From: Desulfovibrio sp. UBA2564
GTDB taxonomy: Bacteria > Desulfobacterota > Desulfovibrionia > Desulfovibrionales > Desulfovibrionaceae
Direction: 5' to 3'
Length of the DNA stretch: 42,134 nucleotides
NCBI GenBank assembly: GCA_002340305.1
Contig: DDLU01000055.1
Span: 1 to 42,134 of the forward strand
Shown: positions 6,933-15,162 of the stretch, piece after piece
Layout: the number at the start of each line of letters is the position of its first letter
Numbering within the stretch: the first letter of the stretch is position 1
The notes under the pieces: model-generated
The model's database searches: none
What the model saw: only the letters and a program-made list of their open reading frames with translations
What the model was told of the DNA's origin: nothing
Made by a program: the position numbers and the translations under genes

Positions 6933-8444
6933 ATGGATGCACACTTCTTTCGTGCCCTGACCGGAGAACTTGAGGAAAATCTCAAGGGCCGCAGGGTGGA
7001 AAAAATATTTGCCCCCGCTGAGGGAGTGTGGACTTTTGCGCTCCAATCAAAGGGAGGTAAGGAATATCTTCTTTTCAGGCCCGCCAAATCGGTGGGCCTG
7101 CTCTTTCTTTCAAGGGTAAAACCGGTCAATCCCCCCAGTCCGCCTTCACAGGTCATGTGGTTGCGCAAGCGACTTGCCGGACGCAGGCTTTTCGAGGCCC
7201 ACCACGACTGGATCAACCTACGGGTTGCCTTCACCCTCTCACCATGGAAACAACGCGATAAATACCGCTACCTGCTGCTGGACATGAAAAAGGGAGTCTC
7301 TCTCATCCATGACCTACCGGAAGGTTTCCCCGCGCCTGTTAGCTGGCCTTCCTACGAAGAAGCCCGCTCTAATGAAGATATCTGGCGTGAATTCCCGCAG
7401 ATATCCCCTCCCCTGCGTAAGAGCCTGAATACTCTTCCAGAGGAAGACGGGCACAATCTGCTGGAACGTCTTGAAAGCGGTATCGCAAAGAATTTCTACA
7501 TCTCAGAAAAAAAAGGCGAACTTGCACCTCCACGCGTCTGGTCCAATCCCAAAAGCGACGAGCAGACTTACGATTCAGCAATCGAAGCAGCTTCTGTTTA
7601 TGGCGAAAAAATACTATTTCCAGTCATGGAACGCATGGAAAATGCCGAACAGCACAACACCCTGAAAACAGGCAAAAAAAAATTCAAAAAAGTTTTCAAG
7701 CGCATCGAGCAGGAAGAAGAACGCTTAAGAGCACTGCAAGCCCGTAAAATCGAGGCCGAAGCCCTGCAAGCTGAGATGTATCGCTTAAAGGACCTGCGTG
7801 AGCTGGATAGCGTCACAGTTACACATCCAGAGCACGGCGAAATGGAAGTTAAGCTCGATCCGCTTTTGACTCCTGCTGAGAATATGGAAAAAATATTCAA
7901 ATTCGCAGCCAAGGCCCAGCGCGGCTTCAAACACATGGAACGGCGCAGGCAGGAAGTAGAGATCGAGCACGAGCAATTCCTTAAAGCAAACCTCATGCCC
8001 TCCGCCAACAAAAGCCAGAAAAAGAAAAACATCGAGATCCCTAGGAAATACAAGAGTATCGCAGCCGCACTATTCCTCTCCTCCGACGGATTTCTCATGA
8101 TCCGGGGCAAGAACAGCAAGGCCAACCATGAAATCTTAAGTAAGGTATCCTCGGTCTTCGATTACTGGTTCCACGTCCAAGGCGGTCCCGGTTCCCATGT
8201 CGTTCTCAAGCGTGATCATCCCAGTCAGGAAGTACCCGATCAAACCTTGCGCGAAGCAGCCATCCTCGCAGCACTAAAGAGCTATCGCACCAATGACTCC
8301 AAAGCGGACGTAATGTGTGCGCTAGTCAAAGATGTGCGCAAGGTCAAAGGCTGGGCGCATGGACAGGTTGCAGTAGATAGTGTTCTCCAAAACCTGCACG
8401 TTGATATTGATCAGACTTTAGAAGAAAAGCTGGCAAAGAAGTAA
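6933..8444 (+). CDS. NFACT/RqcH-family RNA-binding protein
   Basis: This 503-residue protein has an NFACT-N domain (about 1-190: MDAHFFRALTGELEENLKGR, then VMWLRKRLAGRR), a helical coiled-coil middle rich in KKFKKVFKRIEQEEERLRAL (about 235-330), and a C-terminal NFACT-R (DUF814) domain (about 370-490) with RGKNSKANHEILSK and DYWFHVQGGPGSHVVLK. RqcH proteins bind stalled 50S subunits and add C-terminal Ala tails. The Asp-Arg pair near residue 97 needed for tailing in Bacillus subtilis RqcH is not obvious here: the matching stretch reads DWINLRVAF. The family is certain and the Ala-tailing activity is not, so no gene symbol is given. It is preceded by dksA and followed by a dispersed repeat. 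Confidence 0.85.
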   Translation: MDAHFFRALTGELEENLKGRRVEKIFAPAEGVWTFALQSKGGKEYLLFRPAKSVGLLFLSRVKPVNPPSPPSQVMWLRKRLAGRRLFEAHHDWINLRVAFTLSPWKQRDKYRYLLLDMKKGVSLIHDLPEGFPAPVSWPSYEEARSNEDIWREFPQISPPLRKSLNTLPEEDGHNLLERLESGIAKNFYISEKKGELAPPRVWSNPKSDEQTYDSAIEAASVYGEKILFPVMERMENAEQHNTLKTGKKKFKKVFKRIEQEEERLRALQARKIEAEALQAEMYRLKDLRELDSVTVTHPEHGEMEVKLDPLLTPAENMEKIFKFAAKAQRGFKHMERRRQEVEIEHEQFLKANLMPSANKSQKKKNIEIPRKYKSIAAALFLSSDGFLMIRGKNSKANHEILSKVSSVFDYWFHVQGGPGSHVVLKRDHPSQEVPDQTLREAAILAALKSYRTNDSKADVMCALVKDVRKVKGWAHGQVAVDSVLQNLHVDIDQTLEEKLAKK

Positions 8445-8447
8445 GAA

Positions 8448-8612
8448 TGCCTCCGGCGGCTTAAACCCTTTTTATTGCGCCCCGTCCTGGGGCTTACCCC
8501 TGGGGCGTTGCCTTGCAGGCACCGGGCAAATCCGCCTTCCTGCGGATTTGTGTAAAAAGGGTTTGAGAATCCCAAAACTTTTTAGTGGGGCTTCGCCGCT
8601 TCGCGAACTAGA
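8448..8612 (+). repeat. Dispersed structured intergenic repeat, copy 1
   Basis: This non-coding element begins GCCTCCGGCGGCTTAAACCC and is built of nested inverted repeats: AAACCCTTTTT with AAAAAGGGTTT as an outer arm, GCCCCGTCCTGGGGC as one inner hairpin, and CAAATCCGC/GCGGATTTG as another. The tail GGGGCTTCGCCGCTTCGCG forms a further small hairpin. The first 23 bases recur at the right edge of the window (42098-42134). It carries no open frame with a ribosome binding site. Confidence 0.75.
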
Positions 8613-8622
8613 CAATATGGAC

Positions 8623-8666
8623 AAAAACAACCGCAATATCTCTGGAGATATTGCGGTTGTTTTTTG
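8623..8666. terminator. Bidirectional terminator between convergent genes
   Basis: AACAACCGCAATATCT and its exact reverse complement form a long stem with a tiny loop, flanked by A and T runs on both sides. It lies between the NFACT gene (plus) and the lysozyme-like gene (minus) and can serve both. Confidence 0.88.
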
Positions 8667-8727
8667 AAGGTAGGCCGACAAAGTTATGTGTAAAACTTAC
8701 TAAAAAAATCTTTGGTCCCCGAAGGGA

Positions 8728-9729
8728 TTATGCTGTCTTAGAAAGACCTTCGAGCATGGACAGGATCACGTTCTGTTCCTTGTCAAATCTATTGGCAACG
8801 CTTTTCTGGACCCGTTCAGTTGATGAAGAAAACTGCCCTTTGCGTTCGCCGTAAATTTCTTTAACCAGATCAGAAGGGAATCCCTTGCTCTCTGCGTTGG
8901 CAGCCAGTTTATCGATTGCTTTGGCTATCAAGCGAGATGCTCCGGTTGGTCCGTGCTGTACTGAAGTGGACCAGAGTACTTCGCGCACCGGCGCAGGCAG
9001 GGAATTCATGTCAATCCCGGTCTTTTCCAGAATCATTTTGGCTGCGGGGTCATAATGGCTGCCCTGAATGAATTCATGCTGCAGCTTTTCAAATCCTTTG
9101 GGATCTGCACCAGCAAGCTGCTTCCAGATATCGGGCATAGCTCCAGCCTTTGAACCGGTATCTGCCGGTCCGGCACCAAGAAGCTTGTCAGCTATTTCCG
9201 GTGCTTTGTCCTTGAGAAACTGGATAAAACGATCCATAGTCCCGGTTTTGGAAGCTATCTGGTATTTTCCGTAAGAAGTGCCTCCTACGCGGTCATAGCC
9301 AATTGCGGATGCACCTTTGCCACCGGATTCAAATTTTGCGGAAAGATTACCGGAAACAACCGGGGAAAATTGCGGCGTGTCCATTTTTTTGACAGAGGTA
9401 TCCTTTGCTGAAACAGGATTGGATCGATAAACATTTAGAGCCTGATTATTCTGCATGCCCGGACCGCCCTGCATTCCTTTGATGGAATTAAGCGCATTCA
9501 ATGCTTCAAGCATCAGCAGATCATTCATGACTCCCATTTCCATGCTATTGCCCGAAAACTCATTATTAGAGCCATTGGAGAACAGCTTGTTAGCCATCAT
9601 CATTTCCATGTCGAAGGCCCCGGCCTTTCCTTTCATGGCATCAAGATTGGGAGTGGAATTTCCGGTTTTCCCCGAAACATTCCCCAGCATCTTCATCATT
9701 GCGGCAATATCATTGGTCACATCAGTCAT
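8728..9729 (-). CDS. Protein with C-terminal lysozyme/chitosanase-like domain and Met-rich N-terminus
   Basis: This is a 333-residue protein. The first 95 residues are low in complexity and carry about 15 methionines. From about residue 130 the sequence is domain-like: LSAKFESGGKGASAIGYDR, then GGTSYGKYQIAS, and later STSVQHGPTGA. The E-S-G-G and G-x-S-Y-G-x-Y-Q signatures resemble phage-tail and VgrG-associated peptidoglycan-degrading domains, with Glu of FESGG as the probable catalytic acid. This is recognition by motif only. No signal peptide is visible, so export would need a specialised route (flagellar or phage-like). No tail, T6SS or flagellar genes are adjacent. It could be a flagellar or cell-wall remodelling enzyme. 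GGGA precedes the ATG. Confidence 0.6.
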   Translation of the reverse strand: MTDVTNDIAAMMKMLGNVSGKTGNSTPNLDAMKGKAGAFDMEMMMANKLFSNGSNNEFSGNSMEMGVMNDLLMLEALNALNSIKGMQGGPGMQNNQALNVYRSNPVSAKDTSVKKMDTPQFSPVVSGNLSAKFESGGKGASAIGYDRVGGTSYGKYQIASKTGTMDRFIQFLKDKAPEIADKLLGAGPADTGSKAGAMPDIWKQLAGADPKGFEKLQHEFIQGSHYDPAAKMILEKTGIDMNSLPAPVREVLWSTSVQHGPTGASRLIAKAIDKLAANAESKGFPSDLVKEIYGERKGQFSSSTERVQKSVANRFDKEQNVILSMLEGLSKTA

Positions 9730-9866
9730 GGTTTCCCTCTGTCAAAAAAATATTTTTCAACTTAGCTTTTGCACCAATTGTACCAACAATCTTCATTCAG
9801 CTGACAAAAGAAAAGGCCTTCCCGGTTTCTTTCCCAAAAGACCCTGATATTCAGCTTGATAACAAA

Positions 9867-12509
9867 TTAATCATCATCGTCCTTGCCGTCATCAATTAAA
9901 AAGAGCTCCCGCTTTTTTTTCTCAAAAACAACCGCAGCCCTGAACGCCGCAATGGCCAACGCCAAAATACTCAAAATCAAAATCAAGCCTTTCTGGAACT
10001 CCCATTTTTGGCGAATGATCATATCAATCAAAAAATTCGACTGAAAGTTGTTCGAATAATAAATTAAAAGCGGAATGCAAAGCAAGGCCAGCCCGAGAAA
10101 AACAACCTCTAGCCAGATAAAGCTCCGTCCCAGCAACATGATAAACAATGTCGAGTCGCGAATAACCCTGAGGGTAACCAAACGCTTTTTAAGCTTTTTC
10201 AAACGATCATCAATGCGATCCAGATAGTGCTGGGTTTTGCGAAAAGTTTCCGCAACATTAAGCTGCTGAGTCTTGATCCAATAGATTTTATCCGCACAAT
10301 AGTTAAAGTCACTGTTAAACTCAGTCAAAAGCTTGGGAAAAGGAAACCATGAAGCTTCGCGTTGAACATCCAGCAATTCTTCACGATAAATCTCAAGCTT
10401 CTTATTGATGACTTTAACTTCGTATTCAACCCGCTTCTCGATTTCTTCAGTCAGGCGGGCAATACCGCTGGTTAATTGGCGAAAGGCCACATAGTTTTTG
10501 ATCTTGGCCAGTTTGTTCATACGGTCCATAAAGCGGGTGGCCTCATCCGCAAACTCATGCCCTTCTTCAAACCACTGAGATATATCCGAAGAAAGAGCAT
10601 CCATCCCAACGGCAACTTCCTTGGCATCAGCTTCGGCAATAGCCCAAAGTTCGCCCATCTCCTGCAAGACTGTCAGTCGACCCCGATCAAGCTCAGGGTC
10701 AATCATAATCCTGTTAAAATAATGCGGATCTTTTTCGATTATATCTTGAAAAGAAGAAATAGCCTGCTCAGCAAAGCCCATCTTAACCATACAAACAGCA
10801 CGGCGATACTGGGGTTCAAGCCATTCGGGACATCTACCTTGCGCTCTTCTGTAAATATCGCTGGCTTCACCGAATTCGCCCATTACCTCCTGCATTCTTC
10901 CTTGCAGGTAAATGAAATATCCCTGCTGCAATGGCGAATAACAAAGACGCTCAGCCTCCTGCCAATAAAAATAAGCCTGCTCGGGGTTTCCGGCTTCCAA
11001 TTCATAAAACGCCATCAATGAACGCGGCTGATAACTACGGCTGAAACGAATCATGGCGTTTTTAATCAGAGTCTCCGCCTCGCTTCGTGATCCTCTCTGT
11101 AAAGCCTCAAAGCCGGACCAGATCAATTCTCCTTCCTCCGGACCCTGATCTTTAATCCCCTGTGGCCAATCCTTCCCCCTGCACCGCCAGACCATATACA
11201 AGGTACGTAATTGACCTATGGCGTTAATCGCAAACAAGGCGCGGGTTACAACGCCCTCATATCCCTTTCCCTTGTGCATAACTTTTATAAATTCTTCGAC
11301 AACATTGTCTTTGCCCTGCATCTGCAAATCAATATTCTGAAATCCTTCGGTGAACTTATCGCTGTTGATAGCGGCAAGCTGCTTCCAGACCACCGGATCA
11401 AGCCCTTGAAGAGTTCGGCTGGGGCATTCCGAGGGCTGGTGATTCTTCATACCGCAATAAAAACAATCCTCATGCTCACCAACTGAAACCCTGCGGGAAA
11501 TAGTCACCGACATGGCAGAAGATGCGGTATCATGGACACCCTGCATGAGACTTACATGACACCAGCCGTCAACGTTCTCCTGCTCACTGCCGAAACGGAC
11601 TTCATTCACAGCAAAGTCATTCCCCAAAAGGAAAGCATCACGATAACGTAAATGCGGGCAGTCCGGGGTAAGCTTATCCCAATCAAGATTTACCTTACGG
11701 ATAACCTCATCATTAAAGCTCATGTTCATCTGCGGAACCAACGCCATAACCGAAGGCCAATATGTAACTTCATCGGACTCATCATTGCTCCTGACCCGGT
11801 TGATAAGCACCAGCAATTCGCGCAGGAAAGTCCTGAGCATTGAAAATGAAGCAATGGGCAGGATAACCTTAACTTCTGAAGTAATGTACTGAATGCCCAG
11901 CCTCTGGAGCATGACCTGAACCTCAGAGAAGAACGACCGCCAACCCTTGATAAATTCTTTATCAGAAGGGTTCCCTACCGGGATAAGTATAAAATACCAA
12001 CTTTGCAGAGAATCATAGCCTAACCCCTGATCGGGAATAAGGGTCTGCCAACCGGACTTGGAAATACCGGTAGGAGTTCTGATATCTTCAAGATTAAGTC
12101 CGGCAATCGATTTAACGGAATCAGCCAGTGAGGGATGTATAAGAATTTCAAATTCCGATGGAAGTGCGGTTTCCTGAGAAGTGAACTCTGTGTCAACTTT
12201 GAGCGAAAGGTCCAAATTGTAGTCAACTAAAAGCGTAGCAGGCATCACCTGAATGTATACCGGCATGGGGTTGAGTCTTGCCCATATTTCAAGTCGGGCC
12301 ACAACCCTGAAAACATCATCGCTGAAAAAGAACCAGTACGCCTGATTGGTTTCCTCGCTCATAAGCATACCACCGAAATCGCGCATACTGCGGACGATGG
12401 AATCCTCCAGAGTATCCCCCCAGACCATCCAGACCCCAAAACCGCGATTTACCATGCGAGAATGGCTGACAACCGGAAACTTTTCAAATAAACTCGAAAT
12501 CGAATACAA
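9867..12509 (-). CDS. Large TPR and CCHC zinc-knuckle protein with C-terminal membrane segments
   Basis: I do not recognise this 880-residue protein as a named family. Residues 1-345 form a mixed alpha/beta region. Residues 349-362 match a retroviral-type zinc knuckle exactly (C349-x2-C352-x4-H357-x4-C362). Residues about 460-620 contain TPR-like helix pairs (AYFYWQEAERL, YFIYLQGRMQEVMGEFGEAS). Residues 690-790 are probably coiled coil, and two hydrophobic segments follow (LEVVFLGLALLCIPLLIYY and LILILSILALAIAAF) before a short acidic tail, DDGKDDDD. It therefore looks membrane-anchored at its C-terminus with a large soluble part. I chose the TTG at 12509 because AAGGAG lies nine bases upstream; the ATG at 12455 lacks a site. 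Function unknown. Confidence 0.85.
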   Translation of the reverse strand: MYSISSLFEKFPVVSHSRMVNRGFGVWMVWGDTLEDSIVRSMRDFGGMLMSEETNQAYWFFFSDDVFRVVARLEIWARLNPMPVYIQVMPATLLVDYNLDLSLKVDTEFTSQETALPSEFEILIHPSLADSVKSIAGLNLEDIRTPTGISKSGWQTLIPDQGLGYDSLQSWYFILIPVGNPSDKEFIKGWRSFFSEVQVMLQRLGIQYITSEVKVILPIASFSMLRTFLRELLVLINRVRSNDESDEVTYWPSVMALVPQMNMSFNDEVIRKVNLDWDKLTPDCPHLRYRDAFLLGNDFAVNEVRFGSEQENVDGWCHVSLMQGVHDTASSAMSVTISRRVSVGEHEDCFYCGMKNHQPSECPSRTLQGLDPVVWKQLAAINSDKFTEGFQNIDLQMQGKDNVVEEFIKVMHKGKGYEGVVTRALFAINAIGQLRTLYMVWRCRGKDWPQGIKDQGPEEGELIWSGFEALQRGSRSEAETLIKNAMIRFSRSYQPRSLMAFYELEAGNPEQAYFYWQEAERLCYSPLQQGYFIYLQGRMQEVMGEFGEASDIYRRAQGRCPEWLEPQYRRAVCMVKMGFAEQAISSFQDIIEKDPHYFNRIMIDPELDRGRLTVLQEMGELWAIAEADAKEVAVGMDALSSDISQWFEEGHEFADEATRFMDRMNKLAKIKNYVAFRQLTSGIARLTEEIEKRVEYEVKVINKKLEIYREELLDVQREASWFPFPKLLTEFNSDFNYCADKIYWIKTQQLNVAETFRKTQHYLDRIDDRLKKLKKRLVTLRVIRDSTLFIMLLGRSFIWLEVVFLGLALLCIPLLIYYSNNFQSNFLIDMIIRQKWEFQKGLILILSILALAIAAFRAAVVFEKKKRELFLIDDGKDDDD

Positions 12510-12538
12510 AACAACAACTCCTTACCTGCGGAGGAATT

Positions 12539-12901
12539 ATGGACATTTCTAAAAAGATATCAGAACTCAAACAGGACCCGGAATTCGCCAAAAACGTCGG
12601 CATGATCCTGATCCACAATGGAGTCGTACGCGGCTGGTCACGGGGAACCCGTGAAGAAGTCACCGACATTGAAATCAAAGTTGACCATGAAAAGGTCGAA
12701 CAAATCCGCAAGGAGCACGAAGCTCATCCAGGTATTTATAAAATTGTTGCCCATGCCAACGAAGGCATGTTCAAACCCGGAGATGATGTACTTTTCCTCA
12801 TCGTAGCCGGTGACATCCGCGAAAACGTGAAAGCCTGCCTTTCCAGTCTGCTCGACACAGTCAAAGCTGAAGCTTTCGCCAAAAAAGAAACACTCGCTTA
12901 A
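12539..12901 (+). CDS. moaE: MoaE-like molybdopterin synthase catalytic subunit
   Basis: This 120-residue protein resembles MoaE, the large subunit of molybdopterin synthase, which puts sulfur from MoaD thiocarboxylate onto cyclic pyranopterin monophosphate. It keeps the NVGMILIHNGVVRGWSR strand near the N-terminus, the KIVAHANEGMFKPGDDVLFLIVAG core, and the end DTVKAEAFAKKE, where the two lysines align with the active-site lysines of E. coli MoaE. It is shorter than E. coli MoaE (150) at the N-terminus. GGAGG precedes the ATG. It starts 29 bases from the divergent zinc-knuckle gene. No moaD is adjacent. The family is likely and full catalytic competence is an inference. Confidence 0.75.
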   Translation: MDISKKISELKQDPEFAKNVGMILIHNGVVRGWSRGTREEVTDIEIKVDHEKVEQIRKEHEAHPGIYKIVAHANEGMFKPGDDVLFLIVAGDIRENVKACLSSLLDTVKAEAFAKKETLA

Positions 12902-12912
12902 AGAGTCATCAC

Positions 12913-12956
12913 CGGGCCGGATCATATCACTGGATATCCCGGCCCGTTTTTATTTT
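12913..12956 (+). terminator. Rho-independent terminator after moaE
   Basis: CGGGCCGG and CCGGCCCG form a GC-rich stem extended by imperfect ATATC/GATAT pairing, followed by TTTTTATTTT on the plus strand. It overlaps the 3' end of the convergent glycosyltransferase gene by a few bases. Confidence 0.85.
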
Positions 12957-13828
12957 CCCAATATTCCGGAAGGAATGACCTTCTTCCCTGACACAATATC
13001 CTCTATCTGCCGTTCCACCCTTGCAGCCTCTTCTTCGCGACCGCGTTTTCTGCATCCTCCGATATAATAAACGGCCTTACGCTGCAATTCAGAGAGAGCC
13101 ATATCCCGTTCATCGTCTGAAAGACCAGTGCTTTGTAGCAGCTTCACTATAGCGTACATTCTGTATAAATCCAAACAGCCTACGCTATTGGATAATTGAT
13201 CGGGCCGTCCACCGTGTTTGATGGTCAGCCTCTCGCGCAAAAGCCCTACCGGATATTTAATTCCAGCCCTGATCCAGAGGTCATAATCTTCGCACGCAGG
13301 CATATCTTCATCAAAAGGCCCAAGTTCATCCCAAAACTTACGGCTGAAGCTAACGCAAGAAGGACTGACCATACACATTTCGAGAGAACGATGGAAAAAC
13401 ATTCCTTCCGGCTTCTCATGTTTCTTGCACTGATTCACTCGCTTACCTTTCCGAATCCAGATTTCATCGGTCTGGCTGATCTCGAAACCGCCGTTTTCCA
13501 TGAATGGAATCTGCTTCTTAAGTTTATCCGGTACCCATTCATCGTCGGAATCAAGCAAGGCGATAAACTCCCCGTTGGAATTTGCTATCCCGAAATTTCG
13601 TGCTGCCGAGACACCTCCATTCTGCCGGATGAGACCTTTCAAACGGGGATCAATATATTCCGCCAACCGAGCAACCGTATCATCAGTGGACCCGTCATCA
13701 ACAACAAGACATTCAAAATCAGTAAATTTCTGCGCCAGTACTGAATCTATAGCCCTGCATACCCGCTCTGCCCTATTATAAGTAGGTATGATCACGGACA
13801 CTTTGGGTGTATTATTTAAACTATCCAA
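12950..13828 (-). CDS. Family 2 glycosyltransferase
   Basis: This 292-residue GT-A enzyme transfers a sugar from a nucleotide-sugar donor. The N-terminal half shows the family pattern: VSVIIPTYNRAERVCRAIDS, then CLVVDDGSTDDT, and the metal-binding D-x-D as LLDSDDEW (about residue 91). The helix with CEDYDLWIRA (about 180) supplies the usual catalytic ED. No membrane segment is seen, so it is cytosolic or peripheral. The start is TTG at 13828 with AGGTG five bases upstream. Divergent to it, 176 bases away, lies a GT4 gene, which suggests a surface polysaccharide or lipopolysaccharide-core role. The acceptor is unknown. Confidence 0.88.
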   Translation of the reverse strand: MDSLNNTPKVSVIIPTYNRAERVCRAIDSVLAQKFTDFECLVVDDGSTDDTVARLAEYIDPRLKGLIRQNGGVSAARNFGIANSNGEFIALLDSDDEWVPDKLKKQIPFMENGGFEISQTDEIWIRKGKRVNQCKKHEKPEGMFFHRSLEMCMVSPSCVSFSRKFWDELGPFDEDMPACEDYDLWIRAGIKYPVGLLRERLTIKHGGRPDQLSNSVGCLDLYRMYAIVKLLQSTGLSDDERDMALSELQRKAVYYIGGCRKRGREEEAARVERQIEDIVSGKKVIPSGILGK

Positions 13829-14004
13829 TTATTCACCTGTATTATTCCAATAATAAATCATATCCATACCAAATCGTATTTGATCATGTTAATAAAAAAA
13901 CATACCCTGTGTATAGTTACACGCGCACGGAAATTTATCCGACTAACTGAATATCGGATCTTTTAGCAGACCCATTAGATTTTTACGGATTATCATAAAC
14001 TCAC

Positions 14005-15108
14005 ATGCGAATTTTCCAAGTCATCAACGTCCGCTGGTTCAATGCCACATCTTGGTATGCCCTTTACCTGAGCAAACTTTTGCAGGATGCAGGTCATGAA
14101 GTTTTGCTGATTACTGTTCCCGGTTCTGAAACTGAGGAAAAAGCAATTGAGATGGGTCTCAACGTTCAGACAATTGAGCTGAACTCCGCCCGCCCGCTTA
14201 AGCTCATCAACGCCTGCACAAAGGTTTATTCACTGATCAAAAAACACAAGCCGCATGTAGTCAATTGTCATCGCGGCGAAGCCTTTTTCTGGTGGGGAAT
14301 CCTGCATAAACTGCGCATGGGTTACAAACTGGTCCGCACGCGTGGCGACCAGCGACTCCCCAAAAGCGATTTTTTCAACCGCTACCTGCATTCCAAGGTT
14401 GCGGATGCTGTAGTTGTGACCAATAAAAGAATGGCTGACCATTTTCTGGAAAAAATGGAACTGGCAGAGAACCGTCTCTGGCTGATCCATGGCGGCGTGG
14501 ACAGCGATAAATTTTGCTTCGATCCTGAAGGGCGCAGGCAGGTAAGGGAAAAATTCGGATTTACCGAAGATGATGTTGTCATCGGCATGCTTGGCAGATT
14601 CGACAGGGTTAAGGGGCAGAAGGAACTTATCGAAGCCCTTGCCAAAACACGCAACAATGTAGACGGCAAGAGCATCAGGTTGTTCCTCATCGGCTTTCCC
14701 ACTGCCACCAGCAAACATGAAGTTGACACATGGCTTACCAATAACGGACTGACCGACATCACCGCAATCAGCGGCAAGTGCGAAAACGTAACCGCCTGCA
14801 TTTCCGCCATGGACATCGGTGTAATTGCCTCGCTCTGGTCCGAAACAATCGCCCGTGCAGCTCTGGAAATCATGGCCTGCGAAAGACCGCTCATTTCGAC
14901 TTCGGTAGGTGTAATGCCGGACCTCCTGCCCGCACAAGCACTTGTGCCGCCGCAGGATGTAAATCAGCTATCACTCAAACTGGACGAAATAATCAACAGC
15001 CCCGGATTTAAAGAAGAACTGCTTAAAGAACACAAAAGCACCATGTCCCAACTTTCAGGAGAAGATTTCCTGAAACGGACCATGACCCTATATCAAAGTA
15101 TTTTGTAA
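14005..15108 (+). CDS. Family 4 (GT-B) glycosyltransferase
   Basis: This 367-residue protein has the two Rossmann-like halves of GT-B retaining glycosyltransferases. The N-terminal part begins MRIFQVINVRWFNATSWYAL; the C-terminal donor domain has VIGMLGRFDRVKGQKELIEAL (about 193-213) and the EX7E motif ETIARAALE (about 278-286). It probably acts in lipopolysaccharide or capsule assembly at the inner membrane face; substrates cannot be read from the sequence. No strong Shine-Dalgarno precedes the ATG (only weak purines), but the conserved N-terminus supports this start. Confidence 0.88.
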   Translation: MRIFQVINVRWFNATSWYALYLSKLLQDAGHEVLLITVPGSETEEKAIEMGLNVQTIELNSARPLKLINACTKVYSLIKKHKPHVVNCHRGEAFFWWGILHKLRMGYKLVRTRGDQRLPKSDFFNRYLHSKVADAVVVTNKRMADHFLEKMELAENRLWLIHGGVDSDKFCFDPEGRRQVREKFGFTEDDVVIGMLGRFDRVKGQKELIEALAKTRNNVDGKSIRLFLIGFPTATSKHEVDTWLTNNGLTDITAISGKCENVTACISAMDIGVIASLWSETIARAALEIMACERPLISTSVGVMPDLLPAQALVPPQDVNQLSLKLDEIINSPGFKEELLKEHKSTMSQLSGEDFLKRTMTLYQSIL

Positions 15109-15124
15109 AATCAATTCCACAAAA

Positions 15125-15160
15125 ATCCCCAATATCTAGAAAGATATCGTGGACTTTTGT
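15125..15160. terminator. Weak hairpin between convergent genes
   Basis: CCAATATCT and AGATATCGTGG form a short, bulged stem followed by ACTTTTG on the plus strand. It lies between the GT4 gene and mltB, where a terminator is expected, but the stem is AT-rich. Confidence 0.35.
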
Positions 15161-15162
15161 TC

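Noticed and set aside
8472..8681. Small minus-strand frame across the dispersed repeat
   Set aside because: It covers the inverted repeats and terminator; the sequence is structured non-coding DNA and has no ribosome site.
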